From positions 54,244-118,243 of the forward strand of contig NZ_FMAH01000014.1 of assembly GCF_900094545.1 (NCBI RefSeq): 64,000 bases of DNA. The letters are read 5' to 3'. This document shows, piece after piece, positions 8,948 to 18,313 of the stretch (the first letter of the stretch is position 1; every line of letters starts with the position of its first letter). This stretch comes from Martinezella miluonensis (lineage in GTDB: Bacteria; Pseudomonadota; Alphaproteobacteria; Rhizobiales; Rhizobiaceae). The translations under genes and the position numbers were made by a program. The notes beneath the pieces are model-generated. The model was not told the origin of the DNA. It made no database searches and saw only the letters and a list, made by a program, of their open reading frames with translations.

Positions 8948-9799
8948 ATGAGCGATCGGGACATGACGATGAAGGGACACCTGAAGCCCTTCAAGGATTA
9001 CAGGCCGCAGCATTTCCTCTGGGATGTCAGCGAAGACGGACGCGTCGCAACCATCCGCCTGAACCGCCCGGAACGTAAGAATCCGCTGACCTTCGACAGC
9101 TATGCCGAGCTGCGCGATCTCTTCCGCGATCTCGCCTATGCATCCGATATCCGCGCCATCGTGCTGACAGGCGCCGGCGGCAATTTCTCCTCCGGCGGCG
9201 ACGTCTTCGAGATCATCGAACCGCTGACCCGCATGGCGATGCCCGAGCTCCTGGCTTTCACGCGCATGACCGGCGATCTCGTCAAGGCGATGCGCAAATG
9301 CCCGCAGCCCATCATCACGGCGGTCGACGGCATCTGCGCCGGTGCCGGCGCCATCCTTGCCATGGCCTCCGATCTGAGGCTCGCGACGCCCGAAGCCAAG
9401 ACGGCATTCCTCTTTACCCGCGTCGGCCTTGCCGGTGCCGATATGGGCGCATGCGGTATCCTGCCCCGCATCATCGGCCAGGGCCGCGCCGCAGAACTTC
9501 TCTATACCGGCCGCTCGATGACGGCGGCGGAAGGACACGCGTGGGGCTTCTACAACGGCCTGCACAACAATGCCGATCTGGAAAGCGAAGCGGTCAAACT
9601 CGCTCGTTCGCTGGCAGATGGCCCCTGGTTCGCCCACGGCATGACCAAGACCATGCTGAATCAGGAATGGGCGATGGGTATCGAGGAAATGATCGAATCC
9701 GAAGCGCAGGCGCAGGCGATCTGCATGGCGACGCAGGATTTCCGCCGCGCCTTCGAAGCCTTCGCGGCCAAGCGCCGGCCGGAATTCCAGGGGGATTGA
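8948..9799 (+). CDS. Crotonase (enoyl-CoA hydratase/isomerase) superfamily protein lacking the hydratase glutamates
   Basis: A 283-residue crotonase-fold protein from the ATG at 8948 (purines AAGGG just upstream). The oxyanion-hole segment GGNFSSGGD is at 78-85. The two positions that are glutamate in true hydratases read AGAGAILAM (131-139) and FTRVGLAG (156-163). An aspartate at 165 (GADMG) instead sits near the active site. That pattern is nearer to hydrolytic crotonase members such as ring-opening or dehalogenating enzymes than to enoyl-CoA hydratase. Its place between the SDR and the acyl-CoA dehydrogenases fits hydrolytic ring cleavage of a beta-ketoacyl-CoA, which is an inference. The downstream gene starts 4 bp after the stop. 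Confidence 0.8.
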   Translation: MSDRDMTMKGHLKPFKDYRPQHFLWDVSEDGRVATIRLNRPERKNPLTFDSYAELRDLFRDLAYASDIRAIVLTGAGGNFSSGGDVFEIIEPLTRMAMPELLAFTRMTGDLVKAMRKCPQPIITAVDGICAGAGAILAMASDLRLATPEAKTAFLFTRVGLAGADMGACGILPRIIGQGRAAELLYTGRSMTAAEGHAWGFYNGLHNNADLESEAVKLARSLADGPWFAHGMTKTMLNQEWAMGIEEMIESEAQAQAICMATQDFRRAFEAFAAKRRPEFQGD

Positions 9800-9803
9800 G
9801 CTG

Positions 9804-10982
9804 ATGTCCACGGCACGCAGCCTCCCCGGCCCGACACGCGATCACCTGGATTGGCCCTTCTTCGAGGAGCGTCATCACCGCTACACCGCGGAGCTCGACG
9901 CCTTCGGCAAATCCGCCGCCATGGCCTCGATCGACCATGCCGATGTCGATGGTGCTTGCCGCAAGCTGGTCAAGTCGCTCGGCGACGCCGGGCTTCTGGC
10001 CGCTGCGACGGGCACATCCCATGACGATCCCCTGATCGATTCCCGTATGGTCTGCCTCGCTCGCGAAACGCTGGCCTGGCATGACGGCCTAGCCGATTTC
10101 GCCTTTGCCATGCAGGGGCTCGGCACCGGGGCCATCGGCCTTTCCGGTTCGCCGGCATTGCGCACCGCTGTGTTGCCCAAGGTACGCTCCGGCGACTGGC
10201 TTGCCGCCTTTGCGCTTTCCGAAAAAGACGCTGGCTCCGACGTGGCTGCCATGAGCTGCGCCGCCCGTCTCGAAGGCGATCACTATGTTCTCGACGGCGA
10301 GAAGACCTGGATTTCGAACGGCGGCATTGCCGACGTCTACACCGTGTTCGCACGCACGGGCGAAGCACCGGGGACCCGCGGCATCTCCGCATTCGTCATC
10401 TTTGCCGATGACCCCGGCTTCTCGATCGCCGAACGCATCGAGGTGATCGCGCCGCATCCCTTGGCAACGATCCGCTTCGAGAATTGCCGCATTCCCGCGT
10501 CGCGCCGCCTCGGCGCACCGGGCGAAGGCTTCAAGATCGCCATGCGCACACTCGACATCTTCCGCGCCTCGGTCGCAGCAGCAAGCCTTGGCTTTGCCCG
10601 CCGCGCGCTGGATGAATCGCTCGCCCACGTTCGCGCACGCCCCATGTTCGGCGCCACGCTCGGCGACCTTCAACTGACGCAAGCTGCCCTCGGCGACATG
10701 GCGACCGGCATCGACGCGGCAGCATTGCTGACCTATCGCGCCGCCTGGCGTCGCGACGTGCAGCGCCTACCGACAACGCGTGAAGCGGCCATGGCCAAGA
10801 TGACGGCGACAGAAACCGCGCAGAGCGTCATCGACCGCGCCGTCCAGCTCTTTGGCGGGCGCGGCGTGAGGTCGGGCGAGATAACGGAAAGACTTTATCG
10901 GGAGATCCGCGCGCTTCGCATCTATGAAGGTGCGACGGAAGTTCAAAAACTCATCGTTGCGCGCGAACTTCTGAAGACCTAG
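9804..10982 (+). CDS. Acyl-CoA dehydrogenase family protein
   Basis: A 392-residue FAD-dependent acyl-CoA dehydrogenase with all three domains. The FAD/substrate segment is [10 protein letters not shown] followed by KTWISNGG in the middle domain. QLFGGRGV and the catalytic-base motif YEGATEVQ (Glu375) are in the C-terminal domain. It would introduce an alpha,beta double bond into a CoA ester during degradation of the ring-opened chain. It directly follows the crotonase-like gene and is followed by a 113-bp gap holding a palindromic repeat before a second dehydrogenase. The N-terminal 40 residues are less typical than the rest. Confidence 0.88.
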   Translation: MSTARSLPGPTRDHLDWPFFEERHHRYTAELDAFGKSAAMASIDHADVDGACRKLVKSLGDAGLLAAATGTSHDDPLIDSRMVCLARETLAWHDGLADFAFAMQGLGTGAIGLSGSPALRTAVLPKVRSGDWLAAFALSEKDAGSDVAAMSCAARLEGDHYVLDGEKTWISNGGIADVYTVFARTGEAPGTRGISAFVIFADDPGFSIAERIEVIAPHPLATIRFENCRIPASRRLGAPGEGFKIAMRTLDIFRASVAAASLGFARRALDESLAHVRARPMFGATLGDLQLTQAALGDMATGIDAAALLTYRAAWRRDVQRLPTTREAAMAKMTATETAQSVIDRAVQLFGGRGVRSGEITERLYREIRALRIYEGATEVQKLIVARELLKT

Positions 10983-11040
10983 AGCAGTTCCAGGAGAATT
11001 GCATAGCAATTTTCCATCCGGAATTGCGTGAACAAGGAAA
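10982..11040. repeat. Palindromic intergenic repeat (GCAGTTCC...GGAATTGC type), copy 1
   Basis: The element starts at the stop codon of the upstream dehydrogenase. Its arms GCAGTTCC (10984-10991) and GGAATTGC (11020-11027) can fold into a hairpin through GAGAATTG/CAATTTTC. A related copy lies between serC and serA at 51880-51934. It is non-coding and probably mobile or amplified within the genome. As RNA it could affect transcript stability within the operon. Confidence 0.7.
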
Positions 11041-11095
11041 TTGAGCGGTTCAGGGCTTACGAAAACGCCGAACCGCACCAATGGGAGATAAGAGC

Positions 11096-12277
11096 ATGAG
11101 CCGCGAGATTTTCGACTGGGCCGACCCGTTCCGGCTTACGGAGCAGCTGAACGACGACGAACGTATGGTGCTTGAAACAGCGCATTCCTATGCGCAGGAG
11201 AAGCTTAGCCCCCGCGTCCTCGAAGCCTTCCGCAATGAAAAGACCGATCCGGCGATCTTCCGCGAAATGGGCGAACTCGGCCTGCTCGGCCCGACGATTG
11301 CGCCGGAGTACGGCGGCGCCGGCCTCAGCTATGTCGCCTATGGCTTGATTGCCCGCGAAGTCGAACGCGTCGACAGCGGCTATCGCTCGATGATGAGCGT
11401 TCAGTCCTCGCTCGTCATGGTGCCGATCGATGCTTTCGGCTCGGAAGCGCAGAAGCAGAAGTATCTGCCGAAGCTCGCAACCGGCGAGTGGATCGGCTGC
11501 TTTGGTCTCACGGAGCCGAACCATGGCTCCGACCCGGGCTCGATGGTCACACGCGCAAAGAAGGTCGACGGCGGCTACAGCCTGACGGGCGCCAAGACCT
11601 GGATCTCCAATGCGCCGATCGCCAATGTCTTCGTCGTCTGGGCCAAGACCGAAGATGGCCTCATCCGCGGCTTCATCCTCGAAAAGGGCTGGAAGGGTCT
11701 GTCGGCACCGGCTATCCACGGCAAGGTGGGTCTGCGCGCCTCTATCACCGGCGAAGTCGTGATGGAGAATGTCTTCGTACCCGAGGAAAATTTCCTGCCG
11801 AACGTTTCCGGCCTCAAGGGTCCCTTCACCTGCCTCAACTCGGCGCGCTTCGGCATTGCCTGGGGTGCGCTCGGTGCGGCCGAGGATTGCTATGCCAAGG
11901 CGCGGCAATATGTGCTCGACCGCAAGCAGTTCGGCCGGCCGCTCGCCGCCAACCAGCTCATCCAGAAGAAGCTCGCCGACATGGTGACCGAAATTACGCT
12001 CGGCCTGCAGGGCTGCCTGCGTCTCGGCCGCATGAAGGAAGAGGGACATCCGCCGGTCGAGCTGACCTCCATCCTCAAGCGCAACAGCTGCGGCAAGGCG
12101 CTGGATATCGCCCGCGCCGCCCGCGACATGCTGGGCGGCAACGGCATTTCGGACGAATTCGGCATCGCACGCCATCTCGTCAACCTCGAAGTGGTCAACA
12201 CCTATGAGGGCACGCACGATATCCACGCCCTCATTCTCGGCCGCGCCATCACCGGCATCGCCGCCTTTTCGAACTGA
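11096..12277 (+). CDS. Glutaryl-CoA dehydrogenase-like acyl-CoA dehydrogenase
   Basis: A 393-residue enzyme from the ATG at 11096, preceded by GGGAG with 7-bp spacing; an ATG at 11081 is in frame but has no such site. Family marks include [48 protein letters not shown] and [15 protein letters not shown] with catalytic Glu371. The full-length similarity is to glutaryl-CoA dehydrogenases, which oxidise and decarboxylate glutaryl-CoA to crotonyl-CoA. Glutaryl-CoA is an expected product when a C7 alicyclic CoA ester is opened and shortened, so the gene completes the island's logic. Confidence 0.88.
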   Translation: MSREIFDWADPFRLTEQLNDDERMVLETAHSYAQEKLSPRVLEAFRNEKTDPAIFREMGELGLLGPTIAPEYGGAGLSYVAYGLIAREVERVDSGYRSMMSVQSSLVMVPIDAFGSEAQKQKYLPKLATGEWIGCFGLTEPNHGSDPGSMVTRAKKVDGGYSLTGAKTWISNAPIANVFVVWAKTEDGLIRGFILEKGWKGLSAPAIHGKVGLRASITGEVVMENVFVPEENFLPNVSGLKGPFTCLNSARFGIAWGALGAAEDCYAKARQYVLDRKQFGRPLAANQLIQKKLADMVTEITLGLQGCLRLGRMKEEGHPPVELTSILKRNSCGKALDIARAARDMLGGNGISDEFGIARHLVNLEVVNTYEGTHDIHALILGRAITGIAAFSN

Positions 12278-12285
12278 GGCCCGCC

Positions 12286-12717
12286 TTGGCGTTTAAAACC
12301 ACCAGACCCCTGCGTTTCGGAGATTGCGACCCCTCTGGGATCGCATATTTCCCCTCCTATCTGAACATCCTCGTGGGGGTGCTGGAAGACTACTTTGCCT
12401 CGCTCGGCTTCCCCTGGAGGCGATTGATCGATGACCGCCGTATCGGTGTGCCCACCGTGCGGCTCGATCTGACCTTCATGAAGCCGGGCCTGCAGGGCGA
12501 CGATCTCGAATTCGTGCTTGTCGTCCGCGGTATCGGCCGCTCCTCGCTCGATCTGGAACATCAGGTCTCGGCGAACGGCCATGTGCTGTGGACGGCCAAA
12601 CACCGCGTCGTCGCCACCTCGCTCGATAACAATCAATCGCACGCATGGCCGGATGATATCCGCGCCGCGCTGACCTCTCATCTGGAGAAGACCGATGCAC
12701 ACCATCCTGCAACCTGA
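12286..12717 (+). CDS. 4-hydroxybenzoyl-CoA thioesterase-fold protein (hotdog)
   Basis: A 143-residue single hotdog-domain protein. Near the N-terminus it has the 4HBT motif GDCDPSGIAYFPSY, where Asp15 is the expected catalytic acid, and hydrophobic strands follow. It would hydrolyse an aryl- or acyl-CoA, possibly as overflow relief that frees CoA when a pathway intermediate builds up. Translation appears to begin at TTG (12286), 8 bp after the dehydrogenase stop; there is no earlier ATG in frame. Its last 23 bp overlap the next gene. Confidence 0.82.
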   Translation: MAFKTTRPLRFGDCDPSGIAYFPSYLNILVGVLEDYFASLGFPWRRLIDDRRIGVPTVRLDLTFMKPGLQGDDLEFVLVVRGIGRSSLDLEHQVSANGHVLWTAKHRVVATSLDNNQSHAWPDDIRAALTSHLEKTDAHHPAT

Positions 12718-13090
12718 AGGCTGGGCCAAGCCGATCGGCTATGCCAATGGCATGGCGGCAACAGGCCGTATGGTGTTTGTCGGTGGCCAGGTCGGCTGGA
12801 ATGCCGCCTGCGAATTCGAAAGCGACGATTTCGTCGAGCAGGTGCGCCAGACGTTGAAGAACGTCGTCGCCATCCTCGCCGAGGGCGGTGCCGAACCGAA
12901 GCACATCACCTCCATGACCTGGTATTTCACCGACAAGGCTGAATATCTCAGCAACCTCAAGGGCATCGGCCAGGCCTATCGCGAAACCATCGGCCGCCAT
13001 TTCCCAGCCATGGCCGCCGTGCAAGTCGTCGCTCTCGTTGAGGATCGCGCCAAGATCGAGATCCAGGCAACCGCGATCATCCCCGAATAA
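12695..13090 (+). CDS. Rid-family (YjgF/YER057c/UK114) protein
   Basis: A 131-residue Rid-fold protein, recognised by GRMVFVGGQVGWN, DDFVEQVRQTLKNVVAILAEGG and the C-terminal strand KIEIQATAIIPE. RidA proper hydrolyses enamine/imine intermediates using an arginine in a PARxxV motif. Here that segment reads PAMAAV, so this belongs to an arginine-lacking subfamily and deaminase activity cannot be assumed. Its position in an aminobenzoyl-CoA-type cluster, where an enamine-like ring intermediate is formed, still makes binding or hydrolysis of such a compound attractive. The 23-bp overlap with the thioesterase implies coupled translation. Confidence 0.85.
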   Translation: MHTILQPEGWAKPIGYANGMAATGRMVFVGGQVGWNAACEFESDDFVEQVRQTLKNVVAILAEGGAEPKHITSMTWYFTDKAEYLSNLKGIGQAYRETIGRHFPAMAAVQVVALVEDRAKIEIQATAIIPE

Positions 13091-13112
13091 TATCGCACAG
13101 GCGGTCAGGATC

Positions 13113-15080
13113 ATGTCGGCATTGCGCTTTTCGGACACCATCTCGGCGGCGCTCGCCGATGGCGTCCTCGTCGTCACCATAGACAACGCGCCCGTCAACG
13201 CGCTCTCAGCCGATGTGAGAGCCGGCCTGATGGCCGCGCTCAACCATGCAGAGAAAGACGGCGCGGTTGCGGGCGTCGTCCTCACCGGCGCAGGCAGTAC
13301 CTTCATCGGCGGCGCCGACATCAAGGAATTTGGCAAGCCGCCGGTCGAGCCGCTGCTGCCCGATGTCATCTCACGCCTCGAAGCCTTTGCAAAACCCATT
13401 GCCGCAGCAATCAATGGCGCGGCGCTCGGCGGCGGCCTGGAAGTAGCTCTTGCCTGCCACCGCCGCCACGCTGCTCCATCAGCCAAGCTCGGACTGCCGG
13501 AAGTCAAACTCGGCATCGTTCCCGGCGCCGGCGGCACGCAACGCCTGCCCCGCCTGACCGGCATCGCCGCCGCCATCGACCTCATCGCCAGCGGGCGCAT
13601 GATCCCTGCCGCTGAAGCCCTCAAGCTCGGCATTGTCGATAGCCTATCCAGCGGTGCTCCGGTCACGGATGCCGTTGCGGACATCAAGGCAACCGACATC
13701 TCCGCCCTTCGCCGCACCGGCCTGCTACCCGTCCCTTCGGAAGCAGCAGACACCATCGACAAAGCGGCAGCCGATGCATTGCGCAAGGCGCGCGGTCAAC
13801 GCGCCCCGTCCGAAGCCGTCCGCCTCGTCCACCTGACAGCAACCTCCTCTCTCTCAGAGGGACTGGCGGAAGAACGCCGCACCTTCGTCGAGCTGCGTGA
13901 CAGCGAAGAGGCAGCCGCCTTGCGTCATGTTTTCTTCGCGGAACGGTCCGCCGGCAAGGTCGAGGGGCTGGAGGCAGTCGCTCCACGCAAGATCGAAACG
14001 GTCGGCATCGTCGGCACGGGCCTGATGGGCTCGGGCATTGCCGTCTCGGCCCTCAACGGTGGCTACCGCATCATCGGCGTCGAGCAGAACGCTGAAGCGG
14101 CGGAGAAAGGCCGCGAACGTATCATCGGCCTGCTCGACAAGGCAGTGCAATCCGGCCGCCTCGATGCGGCTGGCCGTGAGGACCGCGTTGACCGGTTGGC
14201 GGTAACGGCCGACATGCAGCAGCTGACGCAGGCCGACATCGTCATCGAAGCCGTCTTCGACGATCTCACCGTTAAGACGGACCTGTTCCAGCGCCTCGAT
14301 ACGATCGTCCGGGCCGAGACAATTCTCGCGACCAATACGAGCTATCTCGACCCGGACGTTATCGCCGCCGCCACAGCATGGCCAGAGCGCGTCGTCGGGC
14401 TGCATTTCTTCTCGCCGGCGCATATCATGCGACTGCTTGAAGTGGTGAACTGCAAGCAGACGGCACCCGACGTGCTGGCATCAGCCCTTGCCCTGGCAAA
14501 GCGGCTGGGTAAACTGCCCATCGTCTCCGGCGTCACCGAAGGCTTCATCGGCAACAGCATCTTTTCCGCCTACCGCCGCGAAGCCGAATACATGCTCGAG
14601 GATGGCGCCTCGCCGCAGGAAATCGACGCAGCTCTGGAAGCCTTTGGCTTTCCGATGGGCCCGTTTGCCGTCTTCGACATGGCAGGCCTGGAAATTGCCT
14701 GGGCACGCCGCAAGCGGCAGGCCGCGACACGCGATCCTTCGGAACGCTATGTCGTCATCCCTGACCGGCTCTGCGAAGCCGGACGCTTCGGCCAGAAGAC
14801 CGGGCGCGGCTGGTACGCCTATCCCGACGGCAAGAAGACGATCGATCCCGACGTAGCGGCCATGATCGACGCCGCCCGCGCCGAAAAAGGCATCGTGCCG
14901 AAAAAGTTCACCGCAGAAGAGATCGTCGCCCGGCTGCTTAAGGCCATGACCGACGAAGGCAACGCCCTGCTTTCGCGGGGAATCGCCGCCCGCGCCAGCG
15001 ACATCGATCTCGTGATGATCAACGGATACGGGTTCCCGTCGAGCAAGGGCGGGCCGATGTTCGCCGCCGGCCGCCGCTAA
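13113..15080 (+). CDS. Bifunctional enoyl-CoA hydratase / 3-hydroxyacyl-CoA dehydrogenase (FadB/FadJ-like)
   Basis: A 655-residue two-enzyme fusion from the ATG at 13113 (AGGA just upstream). The crotonase part (about 1-190) keeps both catalytic glutamates, Glu110 in GGGLEVAL and Glu130 in LGLPEVKLG. The dehydrogenase part has the NAD motif GIVGTGLMGSG near residue 297, the catalytic histidine in GLHFFSPAH, and duplicated C-terminal helical domains. It would hydrate enoyl-CoA and oxidise 3-hydroxyacyl-CoA, finishing chain shortening. It is the last gene of the island; the next gene is convergent 15 bp away. Confidence 0.9.
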   Translation: MSALRFSDTISAALADGVLVVTIDNAPVNALSADVRAGLMAALNHAEKDGAVAGVVLTGAGSTFIGGADIKEFGKPPVEPLLPDVISRLEAFAKPIAAAINGAALGGGLEVALACHRRHAAPSAKLGLPEVKLGIVPGAGGTQRLPRLTGIAAAIDLIASGRMIPAAEALKLGIVDSLSSGAPVTDAVADIKATDISALRRTGLLPVPSEAADTIDKAAADALRKARGQRAPSEAVRLVHLTATSSLSEGLAEERRTFVELRDSEEAAALRHVFFAERSAGKVEGLEAVAPRKIETVGIVGTGLMGSGIAVSALNGGYRIIGVEQNAEAAEKGRERIIGLLDKAVQSGRLDAAGREDRVDRLAVTADMQQLTQADIVIEAVFDDLTVKTDLFQRLDTIVRAETILATNTSYLDPDVIAAATAWPERVVGLHFFSPAHIMRLLEVVNCKQTAPDVLASALALAKRLGKLPIVSGVTEGFIGNSIFSAYRREAEYMLEDGASPQEIDAALEAFGFPMGPFAVFDMAGLEIAWARRKRQAATRDPSERYVVIPDRLCEAGRFGQKTGRGWYAYPDGKKTIDPDVAAMIDAARAEKGIVPKKFTAEEIVARLLKAMTDEGNALLSRGIAARASDIDLVMINGYGFPSSKGGPMFAAGRR

Positions 15081-15095
15081 ACCGGTTCCGAATAG

Positions 15096-16307
15096 TCAGG
15101 CGGCCGAAGATAGCAGCGTGAATAGTTCCTGCGGCCGGTTGACGCCACGCAGCGCATAACGGCCGACGGAGACAAGATCGTTGCCCCGATTGGTCGACAG
15201 CGCCTCGACGAAATTCGACGACATCAGAATGTTGCGATCGGCCGAACGGCACATCGAGGCGATACGGCTGACCTCGTTGACGGCCGGCCCGATGACTGTG
15301 AAGTCCAGCCGGTCCATACTGCCGATATTGCCGTAGAAGACATCGCCGATATGCAGGCCGAGATAGACCTCCGTTACAGGCCTTCCTTCGATCTGCCGCT
15401 GCGAGTTGAGGTCGCGCAGTCGCTGGCGCAGCAGCGATTCCGCCATCAGCGCGGCAGCACAGGCATCTGCGGAATTCCTGGCCTTGAAAATCGCCAGCGT
15501 GCCGTCCCCGATCAGCTTCAGCACATTGCCGCCCGCCTCGTGGATCGAGGAGATGACCGCATCGGCATAGGCATTCAGCATCGGGATGATTTCGTCCGGC
15601 TCGGCGGTATCCGAGATGCGCGTGTAATTCGCGAGATCGGAGAACCAGAGCGCCGCCGAAATCCGCTCCGTCTTACCGCGGGTGATCTTGCCTTCAAGGA
15701 CATGCCGCGCGGCATCCTCGCCGAGATAGACCTCGGCAATGGTGCGGGCGATGCGGCTCATGCCGGTGCACTTGACTGCGAGCGCAAGCGCCGGCGTCAG
15801 CTTGCGCAGCACGCGCAAATCCTCTTCCGGAAAACCCACTTCGGCTGCTGTAGCAAAGTTGGAATAGAAGCAGTCCATTTCGCCGATCGTGCCGCCTTCT
15901 TCGAAGCGGTGCACCATAGCGATGTAATCGGTATGACCATCGGCCAATAGCGTATCAAGCCCGAAGAAATCGGCAGGCTCGCCAAAACCGATGCGCCGGC
16001 GCACCTCGTCCCCGCCCGTCGCCAACAAGTGATAAAAGGCGGAACGCTGCCAATTCTCGGAGGCGATCCCCTGATGCGACGGGCCATATTCGAATTCGCG
16101 CTCGATCACCTGGTTGCCATCCCAGCGGAAGGCGCGGCCTTCATATACTGGATGCAACGTATCCATCAGCGCCATGGCCCGATCGAGGTTGAGGCCATGC
16201 TGACGGCACTGCTCGCAAAAGCCAGAGAGGATATCGACTTCCGTCATACCCTTGAGACCAGCCTGCATGAGCCAGCTGGCAATTTCGCCGATGTCCTTCG
16301 CGTCCAT
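15096..16307 (-). CDS. Class III adenylate/guanylate cyclase
   Basis: A 403-residue protein with a C-terminal class III cyclase domain (about 215-400). Metal aspartates are seen in LWFSDLANYT and IGDGTLAIF, and the substrate/transition-state segment is LDFTVIGPAVNEVSR. The N-terminal about 200 residues have no recognisable transmembrane helix and resemble the sensory half of soluble rhizobial cyclases. It would make cAMP in response to an unknown cytoplasmic cue. The start at 16307 was chosen over an upstream ATG because GGGAG precedes it. It stands alone and converges with the aromatic-CoA operon. Confidence 0.87.
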   Translation of the reverse strand: MDAKDIGEIASWLMQAGLKGMTEVDILSGFCEQCRQHGLNLDRAMALMDTLHPVYEGRAFRWDGNQVIEREFEYGPSHQGIASENWQRSAFYHLLATGGDEVRRRIGFGEPADFFGLDTLLADGHTDYIAMVHRFEEGGTIGEMDCFYSNFATAAEVGFPEEDLRVLRKLTPALALAVKCTGMSRIARTIAEVYLGEDAARHVLEGKITRGKTERISAALWFSDLANYTRISDTAEPDEIIPMLNAYADAVISSIHEAGGNVLKLIGDGTLAIFKARNSADACAAALMAESLLRQRLRDLNSQRQIEGRPVTEVYLGLHIGDVFYGNIGSMDRLDFTVIGPAVNEVSRIASMCRSADRNILMSSNFVEALSTNRGNDLVSVGRYALRGVNRPQELFTLLSSAA

Positions 16308-16463
16308 GGATATCTCCCGACCCTCTGAAGGATTCGCTTTAGTACGAAAATCCAAGGCTTGGAATGCCGTACTGCACAAAATAGTTTCGACGAACGTAAG
16401 TCATCGCCGCTCCTGTGGCACAGAAGCGGCGATTTGACAGGCTGGAAGGGCGGCGGCGAAGCC

Positions 16464-17366
16464 TTAGCCCCGGATATGAGGCTTCAGCAGATCTTCCAGA
16501 CCGATGCGCCGGAAGAGCTCTGCGCGCACCCGATCAGCAACACCATTGACGATTTCCGCACCATCCTCAGAGGGATCTATGTGGGTACGGAAGGGCCGCG
16601 TTCCAAACGGCATATCGACGACATCGACGATTGCAGTCGCCACCGAAGCAGCATCGGCGTCCGCGGGCTCCAGCGAAGCAAGCCCCTTCAACGCCTGATC
16701 GGGAACGCCGGCATAGGGGCCATTGTCATATTCGGCGGCACGGGCTTTGTCTGCCGGCGAACCGGAATGGGCAAAATGATTGGTGCCTTTGGTGAAGGCG
16801 CCGGGCACGATAATGGCGGTCTCGATACCCCAGCGAGTTAGCTCCGAAGCGTAGGAGACGGCAAGCGAATCCATCGCCGCCTTGGCTGCAAAATAGGGAG
16901 AAAGATAGGGCGGCGTGCCACCGCGGGTGCTGGACGAGGATACCCAGACGACGAGCCCTTTCCCCTCTTTACGCATGTGCGGCAGCATGGCGCGATTGAC
17001 GCGCTGGGTGCTGAGCACGTTGATGTCGTAAAGCTCCGCAAACTGCTTGGGCGTGAAAGCCTCAGCCGGACCGAAAGACATGTGGCCGGCATTGTGGATG
17101 ATGGTGTCGATGTGGCCCTGCTCGGCGATGACAGCCGCAATGCCGGCTTCGACGGAGGCATCCGAAGCGACATCAAGTTCGACGCTTCTGAGATCGACGC
17201 CATTCTCCTTGGCAAATGCTTCAGCGGCAGCGACCTGCGCCGCATTGCGCCCTTGGGTTTCGCGGATGCCGGCATAGACCGTGTGGCCTGCCTTCGCGAG
17301 AGCCCGCGCCGTTAGAGCGCCGAAGCCGCTCGATGCGCCAGTGATAACGATGACTTGCTTGCTCAT
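16464..17366 (-). CDS. SDR family oxidoreductase
   Basis: A 300-residue short-chain dehydrogenase with cofactor motif TGASSGFG at 9-16, NAG in the IIHNAGHMSFGP segment, and catalytic Ser plus YFAAK (Tyr-x3-Lys). The tail beyond residue 190 is longer than in minimal SDRs and suggests a specific small-molecule substrate. It lies 85 bp downstream of another SDR on the same strand, so the two probably form a unit controlled by the divergent LysR regulator. The substrate is not known. Confidence 0.85.
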   Translation of the reverse strand: MSKQVIVITGASSGFGALTARALAKAGHTVYAGIRETQGRNAAQVAAAEAFAKENGVDLRSVELDVASDASVEAGIAAVIAEQGHIDTIIHNAGHMSFGPAEAFTPKQFAELYDINVLSTQRVNRAMLPHMRKEGKGLVVWVSSSSTRGGTPPYLSPYFAAKAAMDSLAVSYASELTRWGIETAIIVPGAFTKGTNHFAHSGSPADKARAAEYDNGPYAGVPDQALKGLASLEPADADAASVATAIVDVVDMPFGTRPFRTHIDPSEDGAEIVNGVADRVRAELFRRIGLEDLLKPHIRG

Positions 17367-17451
17367 GGTCCTGTTCCTTTACTGGATTGGCTGTCGTTGA
17401 CGATTGATGGGGGAAGATCGGCGGCGGGCATTATCCTGCCGCCTGGTTGGC

Positions 17452-18192
17452 TCAGATCATGCCGCCATTGGCGCGCAGCGTCTGGCCGTTGACCCAGCCG
17501 CCGTCCAGGCCGACGAGGAAGGAAACGGCAGCGGCAATGTCCTGCGGCGTACCCAAGCGCTCCAGCGGGTTCATCTTGGCCATGCGGTCGATGAGTTCAT
17601 CGCTCTTGCCGTTGAGGAAGAGGTCCGTCGCCGTCGGGCCGGGAGCGACGGCATTGACGGTGATCGACCGGCCGCGCAGTTCCTTCGCCATGATGCCGGT
17701 CAGCAGCTCGACGCCGGCCTTCGTCGCGGCATAGACGCCGTAGGTTTCCAGCTTGAGGCCAACGATACTGGTCGAGAAGTTGACGATACGGCCGCCGTCG
17801 CGCAGGCGCTTGCCGGCTTCACGCAGCGTATTGAACGTACCCTTGAGGTTGATGGCGATATGGCGGTCGAAATGCGCATCGTCAGCATCGGCGATCTTGG
17901 CGAGCTGCATAATGCCGGCATTGTTGATCAGAACATCGACACCGCCGAAGGCAGCCTCGGCTGCATCGAACATGCGGCGCACGGCCTCGACATCGGAAAC
18001 ATCGGCTTTCGCGGTCAGCGCCTTGCCGCCCTTTTCTTCGATCTTGCGAGCGAGTTCCTCGGCGGCGGCCTCGCTGCCGGAATAGTTGACGACGACGGTG
18101 AAGCCATCCTCGGCCAAACGCTCCGCAATGGCGGCGCCGATACCCCTGGATGCGCCGGTGACGATCGCTACCTTGTTGGAATTATTGCTCAT
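17452..18192 (-). CDS. SDR family oxidoreductase
   Basis: A 246-residue classical SDR: TGASRGIG at 12-19, NNAG, catalytic Ser in NFSTSIVGL and YAATK, and a C-terminal GGWVNGQTLRANGGMI typical of 3-oxoacyl-ACP reductase-like SDRs. Two ATGs are possible (18201 and 18192). The inner one was chosen because an AAGGA lies 8 bp before it. It diverges from the LysR gene at 18314 with a palindrome between them, the usual arrangement of a LysR regulator and its target. Confidence 0.85.
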   Translation of the reverse strand: MSNNSNKVAIVTGASRGIGAAIAERLAEDGFTVVVNYSGSEAAAEELARKIEEKGGKALTAKADVSDVEAVRRMFDAAEAAFGGVDVLINNAGIMQLAKIADADDAHFDRHIAINLKGTFNTLREAGKRLRDGGRIVNFSTSIVGLKLETYGVYAATKAGVELLTGIMAKELRGRSITVNAVAPGPTATDLFLNGKSDELIDRMAKMNPLERLGTPQDIAAAVSFLVGLDGGWVNGQTLRANGGMI

Positions 18193-18271
18193 TTTCCTCA
18201 TCCTTCATTGTTTTGCGCTGTAGCGCGTTTCGATGAGGAGAAAATGCCTCTTTTCAGAAGGCGGATAATCA

Positions 18272-18284
18272 GCCATTAATTGGC
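18272..18284. promoter_or_regulatory. Candidate LysR operator
   Basis: Between the divergent SDR and lysR-type genes lies GCCATTAATTGGC, a dyad with GCCA/TGGC arms around an AT core. It is flanked by further T/A symmetry. LysR proteins bind such short interrupted dyads near -60 of their divergent target. The assignment is by position and symmetry only. Confidence 0.4.
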
Positions 18285-18313
18285 ATCACTATCCGAAATT
18301 AGCGAACAGATAG

